Positions 53,401 to 64,000 of a stretch of 64,000 nucleotides of DNA are shown one piece after another; position 1 is the first letter of the stretch, and every line of letters begins with the position of its first letter. Source of the stretch: Dastarcus helophoroides (Eukaryota > Arthropoda > Insecta > Coleoptera > Bothrideridae); contig CM053331.1 of assembly GCA_028583605.1 (NCBI GenBank), positions 40,987,283-41,051,282 on the forward strand, in the 5' to 3' direction. The notes under the pieces are model-generated. The model searched no databases. It was not told where the DNA came from and saw nothing but the letters and a program-made list of their open reading frames with translations. Position numbers and translations under genes: made by a program.

Positions 53401-56400
53401 TTGCAATCCCCAGTCGCAACGTGTAATGTGGTGGGGTGATCACATACATCAAAAACCCTCAAACAAAAAACGTACAATGATGAAAACATTTTTAATAAGC
53501 ATAATAGTGCCACTAAACGATCAGAATTGGCTTAGAACTGTAGCCACAAAATCTGCATTTAATGTGAAAATATCCACAAGTGTCAACCTTGTCATTTAAA
53601 ACCATGGGGGTGACACCAAACATTAGTTATTTTATAAGAAATAATATCGGTTGAATTTAACAATTTCCCGGGGTATAATAGTACCGCAGTATTACTTTCA
53701 AATGGAATGTTACTAAGGGACGTACAATTATGCAAAAATATTACAACCCCCAACCATGTCGTTTAATGTGGTCACAAACATCAAGACCTCTATACAGAAA
53801 GATGTAGTAATGCAATCATTTTTACTAAGCGTAATAATGCTATTAGACGATCCTAATTACTAGGAACTGCAGCCCAAAGATCCGCAAATTATGTGAAAAA
53901 ATCCCCAATTGTCAATCTTATCGTTTAAAATAGTGGGGTGACACCAAACAATAGTTATTTCAAGAAAGATAACATTGGTTAATTAAAGCATTTCCACGGG
54001 GCGTAATAGTACCTCAGATTACTTTGAAATGGTCAGAAATATAGCCGAAGGATGTACAATTATTCGAAAAAAATTACAAACTTCAACCAAGTTGTTTGAT
54101 GTGATGGAGCAATCACAAACATCAAAAACCCCCAAGCAACAAACATGTATTAATCCAAAGATTTTTACCGAAGATAATAGTGGTATTAGACGATCAAAAT
54201 TCGCTTAGAACTGTAGCTAGAAGATCAGCCGCTATATGAAAAAGTCCTTAAGTGTCAACCTCGTCGTTTAAAATGGTAGGGTGGCATAAAACCTTAGTTA
54301 TTTTAGAAGACAAAATATTAGTTGATTAAACAATTTCTACAAAGTGTAACAGTATCGCAAAGAAGTTGACCAGTGGTTACAAATGTTACCAAGGGATCTA
54401 TGATTATGCAAAAAAATTTGCAAGTGTCCATTATATCACATAATGTGATGGGGTAATCACAAACATCAGAAATCTTAAAACAACGAACATGGGGTGAGTC
54501 AGACATTTTTACTGAGTGCAATAATATTGCTAGGAGCTCAGAATTGCTCAGGAGTGTAGCCAAGGGATCTGGCGTTATGTGATAAAATCTACAACTATTA
54601 ACCTCACCGTTTAAAAGAGTGGGGTGGCAACCAACATTACTTATTTTATAAGAAAAAAGATCTGATAATTGAATGATTAATACAGAACGTAAATAGCACC
54701 GCTCAGTATTTGTAAGTGGTAACAATGTAACCAAGGGATATATAATTCTATTATAAAAATTTAGAGTTATTAGTCGAGTCGCATATTGTGGTGGGGCGAT
54801 CACAAACTTGGGAAATTCCAAATCAAAAAACACGGAGTGAGTCAAACATTATTCCTGAGCGTAATAATGACGCTGGAAGCTCGAAATCGTATACAAGTGT
54901 AGCCAAAATATGAGCAATTACATATGTAAAAGAAATCCACAAGTACCAGCTCCCACCACATCAAGGGTGGGGTGACAAATCAACAAATGCTGTTTAAAAC
55001 AAATCTATCGCATGATTAAATAGTTAGCACAGAGCGTTATAGTGCGGCTAGGTATTTAAAAATGAGGACAAATGTAAGCAGGGGATGTATAAATTATGTA
55101 ATAAAATTTATAAGTCTCCACGACGTTGTATGATGTGGTGGGGCGACCACAAACATCAGAGATTCCCCATCAAAAAACATGGGGCGGATCAAACATTTTT
55201 ACCGAATGTAATTAAGTCGCTAGAAGCTCAGAATTGTTTACAAGTGTGGCCAAGCATTAAGTGAAAAAATCTTCAACTATCATCCTCGTCATTTGGAAAA
55301 GTGGGGTGGCAACCAACATTACTTATTTTATAAGAAAAAACATCTGATAATTAAATGATTAATACAGAACATAAATAGTACCGCTCGGTATTTGTAAATG
55401 GTAACAATATAACCAAGGAATGTATAATTCTATAGAAAAAAATTAGAGTTATCAGTCGAGTCGCATAATGTGGTAGGGTGATTACAAACTTGGGAAATTC
55501 CAAATCAAAAAACACGGAGTGAGTCAAATGTTATTCCTGAAGGTAATAACGCCGTTAGAAGCTCACAATTGTATACAAGTGTAGCTAAAATATGTGCAAT
55601 TATGTAAAAAAATTCACACGTTTCAGCTTCCACCACATAAAGGGGTGGGGGTGAAAAAGCAACATGTGTTATTTTAGAAGAAAAACATCCCGTGATTAAA
55701 TAGTTGTAACAGAGCGTAATAATGCGGCTAGGTGTTTACAAATGAGGGTAAATGTAAGCAAGGGATGTATAAATTATGTGATAAAATGTACAAGTGTCCA
55801 TGATGTTGTATGATGTGATGGGGTGATCACAAACGTCAGAAATCCCAAACCAAAAAACGTGGGGCGAATCAAAAATTTTTACAGAGTGTAATTAAGTCTC
55901 TAGAAGCTCAGAATTGTACACAAGTGTGGCCACGGGATCTCTAGTTGTGTGAAAAAAATCTATAACCATTAACCTCGCCGTTTGAAAAAGTGGAGTCACA
56001 ACCAACATGACTTATTTTATAAGAAAAAGCATCTAATAGTTAAATGATTAATACAGGAGATAAATAGTACCCCCCAGTATTCGTAAGTGGTAACAATATA
56101 ACCAAGGGATGTATAATTCTGTAAAAGAAATGTACAGTTTTCAGTCGAGTCGCATAATGTGGTGGGGCGTTCACAAACTTGGGAAATTCCAAATCAAAAA
56201 ACACGGAGCGAGTCAAACATTATTCCTGAGCGTAATAATGACGCTAGAAGCTCAGAATTGTACACAAGTGTAGCCAAAATATGCGCAATTATGTAAAAAA
56301 ATTCACAAGGACCAGCCCCACCACATGAAGGGGTGGGGTGACAAATCAACATATGCTATTTCAGAAAAAAACATCGCGTGATTAAATAGTTAGCACAGAG

Positions 56401-56925
56401 CGTTATAGTGCGGCTAGGTATTTAAAAATGAGGACAAATGTAAGCAGGGGATGTATAAATCATGTGATAAAATTTATAAGTCTCCACGACGTTGTATGAT
56501 GTGGTGGGGCGATCACAAACATCAGAGATCCCCCATCAAAAAACATGGGGCGAATCAAACATTTTTACCGAGTGTAATTAAGTCGCTAGAAGCTTAGAAT
56601 TGTTCACAAGTGTGGCCAAGGGATCTAGCATTATGTAAAAAAATCTACAACCGTTATCCTCGTCATTTGAAAGAGTGGGGTGGCAACCAACATTACTTAT
56701 TTTATAAAAAAAAACATCTGATAATTAAATGATTAATACAGAACGTAAATAGTACCGCTCGGTATTTGTAAATGGTAACAATATAACCAAGGAATGTATA
56801 ATTCTATAGAAAAAAATTAGAGTTATCAGTCGAGTCGCATAATGTGGTAGGGTGATTACAAACTTGGGAAATTCCAAATCAAAAAACACGAAGTGAGTCG
56901 TACGTTATTCCTGAAGAAAAAAATT
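50485..56925. repeat. Dimeric satellite, ~343-bp unit of two ~171-bp halves
   Basis: About 18-19 units. AACATCAAAAACCCCC recurs near 50,693, 51,036, 51,378, 51,726, 52,067, 52,406, 52,756, 53,099 and 53,447. Both halves contain GGTGGGGTGA...CCAAACAT-type blocks and a TAATAG...AGA block, so the unit is a diverged dimer. From about 54,800 two unit types alternate (CACAAACTTGGGAAATTCC at 54,800, 55,489, 56,170 and 56,860), giving a higher-order repeat of about 686 bp. Open frames are by-products. Confidence 0.92.
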
Positions 56926-56984
56926 CACTCGTTTGACTCAAAAATTAAAAATTAATTTTTTGGACAAACGTAACAGCTTGCACG

Positions 56985-57185
56985 GTTTTCACGAGATCGT
57001 GCAAATTGCAGAATGATGTTCTGTTCAAATTCGTTGATACGTTCAACAGGCTAACAGATGGACAAACACGAACGTTCTCATTTATTTATTAGATAGGGTA
57101 CAACCTGGTTTAGCCAACGTCACGAAAAATTATGGAATACGCAGATGTCGAAAGTTTGGGAAACACTGATTATGGGTCGCTAGGA
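56985..57185 (-). repeat. Dispersed repeat family R, inverted copy
   Basis: Reverse complement of the 35.6 kb copy: GTTCAAATTCGTTGATACG, then a TTTGGGAAACACTG end near 57,165. A 64-codon plus-strand open frame here (57,132-57,326) begins inside the repeat and is not called as a gene. Confidence 0.6.
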
Positions 57186-57189
57186 TCGC

Positions 57190-58005
57190 TTTCAAATCAT
57201 CGCGGCGTAATTTATGAAACCACCAACGTTACTTATAAGTTACAAGGCGAAGTGGATGTTGGCAAAATTTATCTCTTCGGCCATAACGCGGAATATGCGC
57301 GAGATTATCGTATCGGCAAGAAGTGAATTATAAATGACGTAAATGTAAATGAATTCTATATTTCACCATTAACTGGCAATAAATTAGCAGAAGCCAAGTC
57401 GTATGATTATTTTACGAAAATGCAGATATATATCATGTTATATGTATAAATAAGGCCTTCGTTGGTTAAATAATGCAATACCCCCGTCTGTCCCGGCGCA
57501 CAATGAATTTCAATGTAAATATTTTATATGCACTCTCGAAAAAATATCCTTTTTCATATTTTATGGGGACCGAATAAAAAATAATAGAATATTATATCAA
57601 GCCGATGGCCCCTCGCCTCGCGACTTTTATATTTATTTCGGAATTACATATTCATATTAAATTAGTTTTTCTTGGCTCGTTGAATTTTAAATGAGTCACG
57701 CAGATATACGGCCGTTCTAATATAACTCATTCTCGGGAACGAAATTCGTATCATAAAGTATTATTATCTTGCAGCGCGCCTCTCTGAGCGATTCAGATTT
57801 ATTCGACAACCACCGACGTGGAGCGGCGTTTATGTAATCCAGGATCAATTGCTAATGCACCGTATTAATATATTTTTCCTTTTTATCTCAACCTTGTCTC
57901 GTAAATCGGGCCGCCGCGTCAATAGACACTTCGGAAAGGCGAAAATGCTCAACGATCGAATCGACCACGGGCTCTGACCAATTTATGCGCTCGAATGGAC
58001 TTCGA
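57190..58005. other. AT-rich intron-like sequence
   Basis: Non-repetitive, with conserved-looking AT-rich and CpG-containing patches. No gene recognised. Confidence 0.35.
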
Positions 58006-58009
58006 GGAA

Positions 58010-58520
58010 AATTCGGGGCTAACTATAGATGATGCTGTCGATCAAACATACTTTCTCATACATGAAACTTATTTGTAAAAAGTAGGCACAGTTTTAAAGA
58101 GTTCGGGTAGATTGCAGAATGATGTTTTGTTCAAATTCGTTGATACGGCCATGTGTATATTCAGCTGCCTCACAGCGAGCCTCCAGCTATATATCGGGTG
58201 GTAGCAAAGTTGCCCCCTGTCGCGTTAATTGATGCTGTCAAACCATAACATTAAAAGACTCTTGCGTGTGAATTTACGGGGATCAAAATTTGGGGCTAGT
58301 GATGGATGACGTCGATCAAACATGCTTTCTTATGTATGAAGATATATGATGATTTGATAAAACTAGGCACAGTTTTTAAGTGTTTGGGCAGATTGATGTT
58401 TTGTTCAAATTCGTTGAAACGATCACGTGTATATTTAGATGCCTCATACCGAGCCTCCAACTATATATCGGGTAGCAAAGTGGCCCCCTGTCGCATTAGA
58501 TAATGCTGTACGATCATTAT
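58010..58520. repeat. ~275-bp tandem duplication with a third copy split by LTR 5
   Basis: GTCGATCAAACATGCTTTCT, TTTTGTTCAAATTCGTTGA and CCTCCAACTATATATCGGGT occur in two successive units starting near 58,010 and 58,285. Sequence after LTR 5 (ATTAAAAGAATCTTAGG...AGTTACGGG) matches the linking part (ATTAAAAGACTCTTGCG...TTTACGGGG), so the LTR landed in a third unit. Confidence 0.75.
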
Positions 58521-58522
58521 AT

Positions 58523-58974
58523 TGTTACGGGTTTATCGGTTCGAAATGATTATTAACACGTGAATTGAATAATACCCACTTTATTTCCAAACTAAACTTG
58601 GAACACTACAACTGAATAATGAACTCACTTATTTACTTTTAACTACTAATTTACTAATTACACTGACTCACTCTAACTAACTGACTGACTCGAGGCATCA
58701 TCATGGTTCTTTCGTAGTTTAACGCGGTTCCGAAACTTTCGTTCCTTTGACCGCCGTCTTTTAGTGAACATTACCGTGGTGATTCTGACTCGAGAGAAAG
58801 GCGTCCGCCTTACATAGTTTTCGCTTCCGGGTACTAGAACTTTTGGGCAGATAAGGTTTATCGTTGGCGAAATTTCTGGAACGCTTATCTGCCGTTTGCT
58901 TCATTATCGCGGCCGCTTTCCCCTTATCAGATTTTTCTTACGTACCTAAATTCTACAATTTACATTTCGTTACA
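58523..58974 (-). mobile_element. Solo LTR 5 with internal insertion
   Basis: 452 bp, minus orientation, flanked by the 4-bp duplication ATAT (58,519-58,522 and 58,975-58,978). It is longer than its relatives because about 95 bp (roughly 58,695-58,790) is inserted between two GACTCGAG copies. The inserted piece is not recognised. Confidence 0.87.
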
Positions 58975-58978
58975 ATAT

Positions 58979-59340
58979 TAAAAGAATCTTAGGTGCCAAG
59001 TTACGGGAAGGTTATCCCTTATTATTAAGTGACGCCATCATCCCTTTCAGATTATTTATTTACATAAAATATGGAGAAACGTTATTTACCCTTTCCCGAT
59101 ATATCATTAACTTGGAAAAAATGTAGCATTTTTGGGAGGAGTCTCAAGGTAAAACCGTTGGGAACCCCCGCTTGCCACTTGTGGCACACTGCTTTATATA
59201 TTTGACCTCAAATAAAGTTGTCAGCAAAGCTGAATTTATCTTTAAAAAAATGGCCTAAAAGATACCCCACAAAACATTCTACCTTTTAATGAAAATTTGA
59301 CTTTTTTTCCCATATTTAGGTTTCAAAAATTTACTCGGCA
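58979..59340. other. AT-rich spacer, no feature seen
   Basis: Ends in T-rich AAATTTCGA-type sequence that resumes beyond the hammerhead-like element. Confidence 0.4.
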
Positions 59341-59453
59341 GTTTCTCTCTGAAGATTGAAACACAGAACTTGTCCCCTGATACCAAGAAAAATTAAAAAC
59401 ACAACAAAGGTTGCTCTAACGCGTTTCGACAGCCAAGCTGTCATCTTCAGTTT

Positions 59454-59494
59454 CTCTCTGAAGATGACAGCTTGACTGTCGAAACGCGTTAGAA
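59454..59494 (+). ncRNA. Hammerhead-like motif, unit 1 (partly decayed)
   Basis: CTGAAGA-T, GACAGC, loop, ACTGTC, GAAA, CGCGT, T. The top base pair of stem II is lost (C-A) and the AGAG strand has become AGAA, so stem I is weakened. Confidence 0.4.
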
Positions 59495-59593
59495 CAATAT
59501 TTGTTGTGTTTTTTAATTTTTCTTGGTTTCAGGGGACAAGTTTTGTGTTTCAATTTTTGAAGATAACCAAGGACCAGTCCGTTCCATCAAAAT

Positions 59594-59634
59594 CTCTCTG
59601 AAGATGACAGCTTGGCTGTCGAAACGCGTTAGAG
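59594..59634 (+). ncRNA. Hammerhead-like motif, unit 2
   Basis: Identical in core to the 6.65 kb copy: CTCT, CTGAAGA-T, GACAGC-TTG-GCTGTC, GAAA, CGCGT, T, AGAG. It lies exactly 140 bp after unit 1, so cleavage at both sites would release a 140-nt monomer. Confidence 0.5.
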
Positions 59635-59739
59635 CAACCTTTGTTGTGTTTTCTAATCTTTCTTGGTTTCAGGGGACAAGTTCTGTATTTCAATTTTTGA
59701 AGATAACCAAGGACCAGTCCGTTCCACCAAAAAATTTAT

Positions 59740-61160
59740 TTTTTATTGAAAATTTGACCAAAAATTTCCCAAATTTGCAAAATTTCGACAACATATCGAA
59801 TTTTTTTGAACACTACTCCATTTTTTCGTAATTCTAAAATTCTCTGCAGCTCTCGACATTTTCAAAATTTTGATATTATTTTTCAACTTCGAATAAATTT
59901 TCGACTCTAAAACTTGGATTTTTAAAAAAATGTTGTCTTTTTCAAAACTTCCACTTTGAATAGTAGTTGAAAGTTTTTGAAAATTTCGACCTGTTCATAA
60001 TTAACGACATTTTTAGATTTTCGATTTGTTTTAAAAATCCGACTATTGAAAATTCCGACTTTTTAAAAATTTCGATTTTTTCCAAATTTTCGCATTTTTT
60101 GATTTTTTTCTTTTCAAAAATTTCCACTTTGAAAATTTAAAAACGTTTTTTAAACATTTTGAACCTTTCTCAAATGTCGACTTTTTTCAGAGTTTCGATT
60201 TTTTTAACAATTCGGAATGTTGAAAATTTCGGCTTTTTAAAAATTTCAGATTTTTTCAAAATGCTCGATTTTTTCCAAATGTTCGTATTTCTCCAAATGT
60301 TCGATTTTTTCCAAATGTTCGATTTTTTGATTTTTTCTTTTTAAAAATTTCCACTTTGAAAATTTTTTTTGAACATTTTGAACCTTTCTCAAATGTCGAG
60401 TTTTTCAGATTTTCGATTTTTTTAACAAATCGGAATGTTGAAAATTTCGACTTTTTAAAAATTTCAGATTTTTCCAAAATGTTCGATTTTTTCCAAATGT
60501 TCGACTTTTTTCAAATGTTCGAATTTTTTGATTTTTTCTTTTTAAAAATTTCCACTGAAAATTTAAAATTTTTTGAAAATTTTGAAACTTTCTCAAATGT
60601 TGACTTTTTTCAGATTTTCGATTTTGTTAACAATTCGGAGTGTTGAAAATTTCGCCTTTTTAAAAATTTCAGATTTTTTCAAAATATTCGACTTTTTCCA
60701 AATGTTCGACTTTTTCCAAATGTTCGTCTTTTTCCGAATGTTCGTCTTTTTCCAAATGTTCGACTTTTTTCAAAATTTAAATTTTTCAACAATTACTAAT
60801 AGTTTCGTTTCGTAAAAATTCGACTATTTTTTAAAGTCAACTGTTTTCAAAATTTCTACTTTTTTTGGAATCTTTCGATACTTTTTTTTTTAATTTTGAC
60901 TTTACTAAAGATTTTGATTTTTTTTAAGTGAAAAAAAACTTAAAAACTTTTTTGAATTTATTTTGAAAATATCATCATTTTTTTCAAAATTTTAATTTTT
61001 CTTTGAAAACTACTTTAGTTTTAAAGGTTGGACATTTTTCTTTAAAGATTTTTTCAAAATTTGAGCTATCAAAAATTTCCTTTTTCCAAAATTTTACCTT
61101 TTCCAAATTTAGACCTTTTTAATGTTTTCGAATTTCTTGATAATTTTTCTTTTTTTTTAT
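59740..61160. repeat. AAATTTCGA-type tract, pyrimidine strand
   Basis: T-rich repeat with TTTTCAAAATGTTCGA and GAAAATTTCGACTTTTTAAA. A superunit of about 200 bp (GAACCTTTCTCAAATGTCGA) recurs at about 60,160, 60,380 and 60,585. No flanking hAT ends were found here. Open frames are by-products. Confidence 0.85.
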
Positions 61161-61161
61161 A

Positions 61162-61735
61162 TTTCCGGAGTTAGCACAGGTTTATTAAATTGCAACACAG
61201 TAATTGCGTTTGGAATAGAACATTTTAGCACGATTGAAACGAACTTATAAACTGTGTTAGTTATCGACCCATTGCGAACTGTGAATGAATGCTTTTTACC
61301 TGAGACGTTAACTCTGCAGCCACAAATTCTGAAATATTGGTGTTTAGCGTATACAGTTCAGAAGAATAATAGGTAATAAGTTTAATAGATTAGGTCACAG
61401 ATTATCGGAAAACTGCTACTTTTTTCGGTATCGCAATATTTGTTGAAAAAAAATAGTGCTTGCATTCCGAAACTTTTCGACCCACATCGTACCAATTTTT
61501 TTCGAATAAAAAACTTGATTTAACCGAAGGCTAGAATGCAGATAAGATTTGTCTCTTACCTTACTTCATTTAGATAAATATTTTCGGAGTTAGAATAGGT
61601 TTATTAAATTGCAACACAGTAATTGCGTTTAGAATAGAACATTTTAGCTTGATTGAGACGATCTCATATCGATCGACCCATTGCAAATTGCGAATAAATG
61701 CTTTTTACCTGAGACGGTAATACAGTCACCACTTC
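61162..61735. repeat. Spaced direct repeat of ~160 bp
   Basis: GGTTTATTAAATTGCAACAC...GAATGCTTTTTACCTGAGACG occurs at about 61,162-61,325 and 61,583-61,715, offset about 421 bp. Both copies are in the same orientation. Confidence 0.8.
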
Positions 61736-61739
61736 CATA

Positions 61740-62930
61740 AATACTGCAATTAATTGTAGAAAAAGTGTGTTCTTGAAAATAGACAAATTCTATATTGTTC
61801 AGTTATAACACAAGAAAATTTGGATAAAATTTCAAATTCTCACATAAGTAAAAATGATTTAATTTGGGCCATTGACTGTTTACTGCAGACTTATTCTTGT
61901 CTGATTTTTTTTTAATGATATCGTGTCCCCCTAAAGTAGAATCTCATGCACTCGATCATCATAGATGGGCAAGGGCGCTAGTCAATGCTGGATTTAAATA
62001 TAAGATATACAAGCTAGAGCTTAGGGCCCCCATTGTCCTCCTCCCATCCCCAAAATCTTATTAAGCACAGGACCTTATGTCTTAAATAGTTAGGGGTTTT
62101 TAAATTCTAAATCCGGCTCTAGCCCTAGTGCGTCAACGCGGGATCTGGCAACTTCTCAATTCCTTCTTTCGTTTTTCTATAAATCACCATATTTGACAGC
62201 TAACGTCGTTAGGAATATATAAGAACACTTTTCGTATGCTTTGTTTAGATGTATGCAATTTGCATCGTTACGCTTTTTCTTAGGTACAACGACCGTCCGT
62301 TTTTATATTTAAATCTGAATCACGCGGGGCGAATTAATGGTTTTAAAAAAAAAGCAGAACCGCGTTCGACTATCTGCTTCTGTGTGTTCCTGTCGCGGGC
62401 AGTACTTTTTTCCTTCCCAGTTTGATATAATTGGGCAGGTGCAGCCATTTGGACGTTTTTGGCTGCTTGCTCATTATGATTGTGTCTCATTTAAAAAACC
62501 CTATAACAGCAAATAGCAATTTTATAACGTATAGTTGTCATGCTACAAATAATACAGATGATAATGTAGCAACGACACAGATGATAATGTCGCAACGACA
62601 CGTCGTTTGCAACAGTTACAATCAACTTGTTCTCCAATTGTAAGATTCGTATTTGGGCATTAAAAGCTACAGAATCGCGAACATATCTTAACATTGATCG
62701 CTCGCAGCTCCTGAACAGCTTGATATTTTCGTTGACAGATTTGTTAACATTAATGCACATGCAACAATAACTATTTTTAGTGTAAGTAGAAGTCTAATGA
62801 AACGACATCGTCAAATCCACGAGAATATTTACTCCAAGAGTGCCCCAATGCAATATACAATTATTATTGCTTATTATGCACAGTTTTAAAGAGTTCGTGC
62901 AGGTTGCAGAATATTTTGTTCAAATTCGTT
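61740..62930. other. Non-repetitive AT-rich sequence
   Basis: Short overlapping open frames of 70-89 codons at 62.4-62.8 kb on both strands have no recognised domain. A fragment of family R (AAATTCGTTGATA) lies near 62,920. Confidence 0.35.
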
Positions 62931-62939
62931 GATAGGGGG

Positions 62940-63385
62940 TGTCTACCTGTGTTAGCTTGTTGTGTGTCCGTCTATGTCTACCAGATTATATCTCCCTGTG
63001 TGTACCTGTCTATCTGTGTCTATCTATCTGCCGGTGTCTATCTGTCTGTCTGTTTGTTTTTATCTATCTGTCTGTGTCTGTCTGTGTGATCTGACTGTGT
63101 CTGTATGCCTAGTCTGTCTGATCTGTCTGTGTCTGTCTGTGTCTGTCTGCCTAATCTGTCTATGTCTGCTGCCTGATCTGTCTGTGTGTGTCTGTGTCTG
63201 TCTGTCTGTCCATCTGTCTCTGTCTGCCTGATCTGTCTGTGTGCCTGTCTAGCTAGGTCTGTCTGCCTGCCTGTGTCTCTGGCTGTCTGTGGCTGCCTAA
63301 TTGTGTCTGTGTTTGTCTTTGTCTGTCGATATCTTTTTTTGTCTGCCTGCATCTATCTGTTTTTGTTTGTCTGTGTCTATTGATA
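62940..63385. repeat. CTGT/CTGTGT microsatellite
   Basis: Roughly 450 bp of CTGTCTGTGTCTGTCTG-type repeats with interruptions. Open frames in five readings are by-products. A fragment of dispersed family R precedes it directly, as at 12.16 and 35.68 kb, where the same family carries short GTCTGTCT tracts. Confidence 0.92.
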
Positions 63386-63469
63386 TATGCCGATTTTCTT
63401 GCAGTTTCGATTTCATTGGCTCCTATTAATAAGTAATTCGAAATTGCCACCTTTAATACTAGTCTTCTT

Positions 63470-63880
63470 CAGCTTTTGTCCTTCTTTTCTAATTAGGGAA
63501 CAAGAAACGCTTGATTATCTAACGAATAGACTTTTTTAGTGATAGGAGGTCTACGGTGATCCGTTTTTTAACTACAGAGAGAAGATATAGCCTAGATTAT
63601 CCTTAATATCATCCGGGAATAATTTTCTTACCTACATACATACTTTTCTCATTAGGAAAAAAAAATGCTTGATTATTCAAAGAGTTTATTTTTTTTAATA
63701 AAGGATAGTCTCTAGGGGTCGATTCTTTTTAATTGTAAAGAAGAAAATAGGGCCTAGTCCATGATTGTTAAACATCCTAAATTAGTGGCACCCTAAAGTG
63801 GTTTTTGGGGTAGATTTCCCTTCCATCGAGCGTATTAATTATATTCGGAATATCTTTCGGGAATTTTCTTACATACGTAA
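63470..63880. repeat. Diverged ~160-bp tandem repeat
   Basis: Two to three poorly conserved units with CTAATTAGG...TGCTTGATTAT, AGGTCT...GATCC/GATTC, and ATAGCCTAG/AGGGCCTAG. Confidence 0.5.
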
Positions 63881-63977
63881 TTGCCTTCTTTCTGTTGAAT
63901 TCGATTGTAGCATAATATAAATAATTCCGCTTTGCTAAGCCTTTTAAAGCCTCTTTAAAAATTAATTTCTTCGCCAT
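63777..63977 (-). CDS. Unidentified 66-codon open frame
   Basis: Starts with MAKKLIFKEALKGLAKRNYL and is lysine-rich without repeat character. It runs near the window's right edge and overlaps the weak 160-bp repeat. No family recognised. It may be chance. Confidence 0.15.
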   Translation of the reverse strand: MAKKLIFKEALKGLAKRNYLYYATIEFNRKKAITYVRKFPKDIPNIINTLDGREIYPKNHFRVPLI

Positions 63978-64000
63978 GTGATTAGCTTAATAACAGCTCT

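Larger units (their letters stand above)
59341..59731 (+). mobile_element. Short hammerhead-like element, inverted plus two tandem direct units
   Basis: Order: a short head fragment (59,341-59,355), an inverted truncated copy (59,356-59,450), then two direct units with an exact 140-bp period (heads at 59,451 and 59,591). A candidate 7-bp duplication AAATTTA lies at 59,327-59,333 and 59,732-59,738. Inverted truncated plus tandem direct copies are typical of Penelope-like terminal repeats. Monomer tandems each carrying a hammerhead are also typical of retrozymes. No protein coding. Confidence 0.72.

Noticed and set aside
54318..54845. A 175-codon minus-strand open frame, the longest in the window
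   Set aside because: It lies wholly inside the 343-bp satellite and spans about 1.5 units. Other units at the same phase contain stops.
57132..57326. A 64-codon plus-strand open frame
   Set aside because: Its first part lies in an inverted copy of dispersed family R, and no homologue is recognised.
62962..63450. Cysteine-rich or TDR-rich open frames up to 104 codons
   Set aside because: They are translations of the CTGT microsatellite.

Overview
This is AT-rich eukaryotic DNA, almost certainly from an insect; a hymenopteran fits best, but only from general sequence character. No intact protein-coding gene, rRNA operon or CRISPR array is visible. Apparent open reading frames are mostly by-products of satellite DNA. 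Coding-like remains are limited to a non-LTR retrotransposon C-terminus (about 7.9-8.3 kb, minus), an exon-like fragment ending in a splice donor (6.8-6.95 kb, minus) and two weak open frames (40.6-40.95 kb and 63.8-64.0 kb, minus).

Layout. 0-8 kb: a purine-rich degenerate repeat, an AAATTTCGA-type satellite with units of about 145-180 bp, and three copies of a 0.35-0.6 kb duplicated segment. 8.3-16.5 kb: mixed sequence with a tandem pair of solo LTRs, a tRNA-derived repeat, and a palindromic inverted-repeat element with an 8-bp-TSD hAT element nested in it. 16.6-23.5 kb: a dimeric satellite of about 320 bp. 24-27 kb: small tandem arrays and a second tRNA-derived copy. 27.0-30.2 and 31.5-34.6 kb: two roughly 3.1 kb hAT elements with perfect 8-bp target duplications, filled with AAATTTCGA-type satellite. 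34.7-41.9 kb: solo LTRs, minisatellites, a CpG-rich block and a hammerhead-like motif. 41.9-45.3 kb: a complex array with 440-630 bp units. 46.2-46.6 kb: a 24-bp minisatellite split by an insertion carrying a hammerhead ribozyme. 46.6-50.4 kb: intron-like or intergenic DNA with a homeodomain-site-rich stretch. 50.5-56.9 kb: a dimeric satellite of about 343 bp. 57-64 kb: a duplicated segment, a solo LTR, a 140-bp hammerhead-like tandem element, another AAATTTCGA-type tract and a CTGT microsatellite.

The most interesting content is a set of small self-cleaving-ribozyme-like elements. One motif at 46,471-46,513 fits the hammerhead consensus fully. It sits in a 236-bp insertion with a clean 7-bp target duplication. 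A second, at 15,551-15,593, has a canonical core and GUC cleavage triplet with one stem II mismatch, inside a ~157-bp insertion. A third class (5.7, 6.7 and 59.4-59.7 kb) repeats every 140 bp, shows a compensatory change in stem II, and has target duplications of 9 and 11 bp at two loci. It differs from consensus by one extra core nucleotide. A fourth motif at 39.2 kb has the same deviation. All four have a self-complementary stem III (ACCGGT, ACTAGT, ACGCGT, ACGT), as expected for ribozymes that act as dimers. This resembles the terminal repeats of Penelope-like elements and retrozymes, but no reverse transcriptase of that class is present, so any activity in trans is inference.
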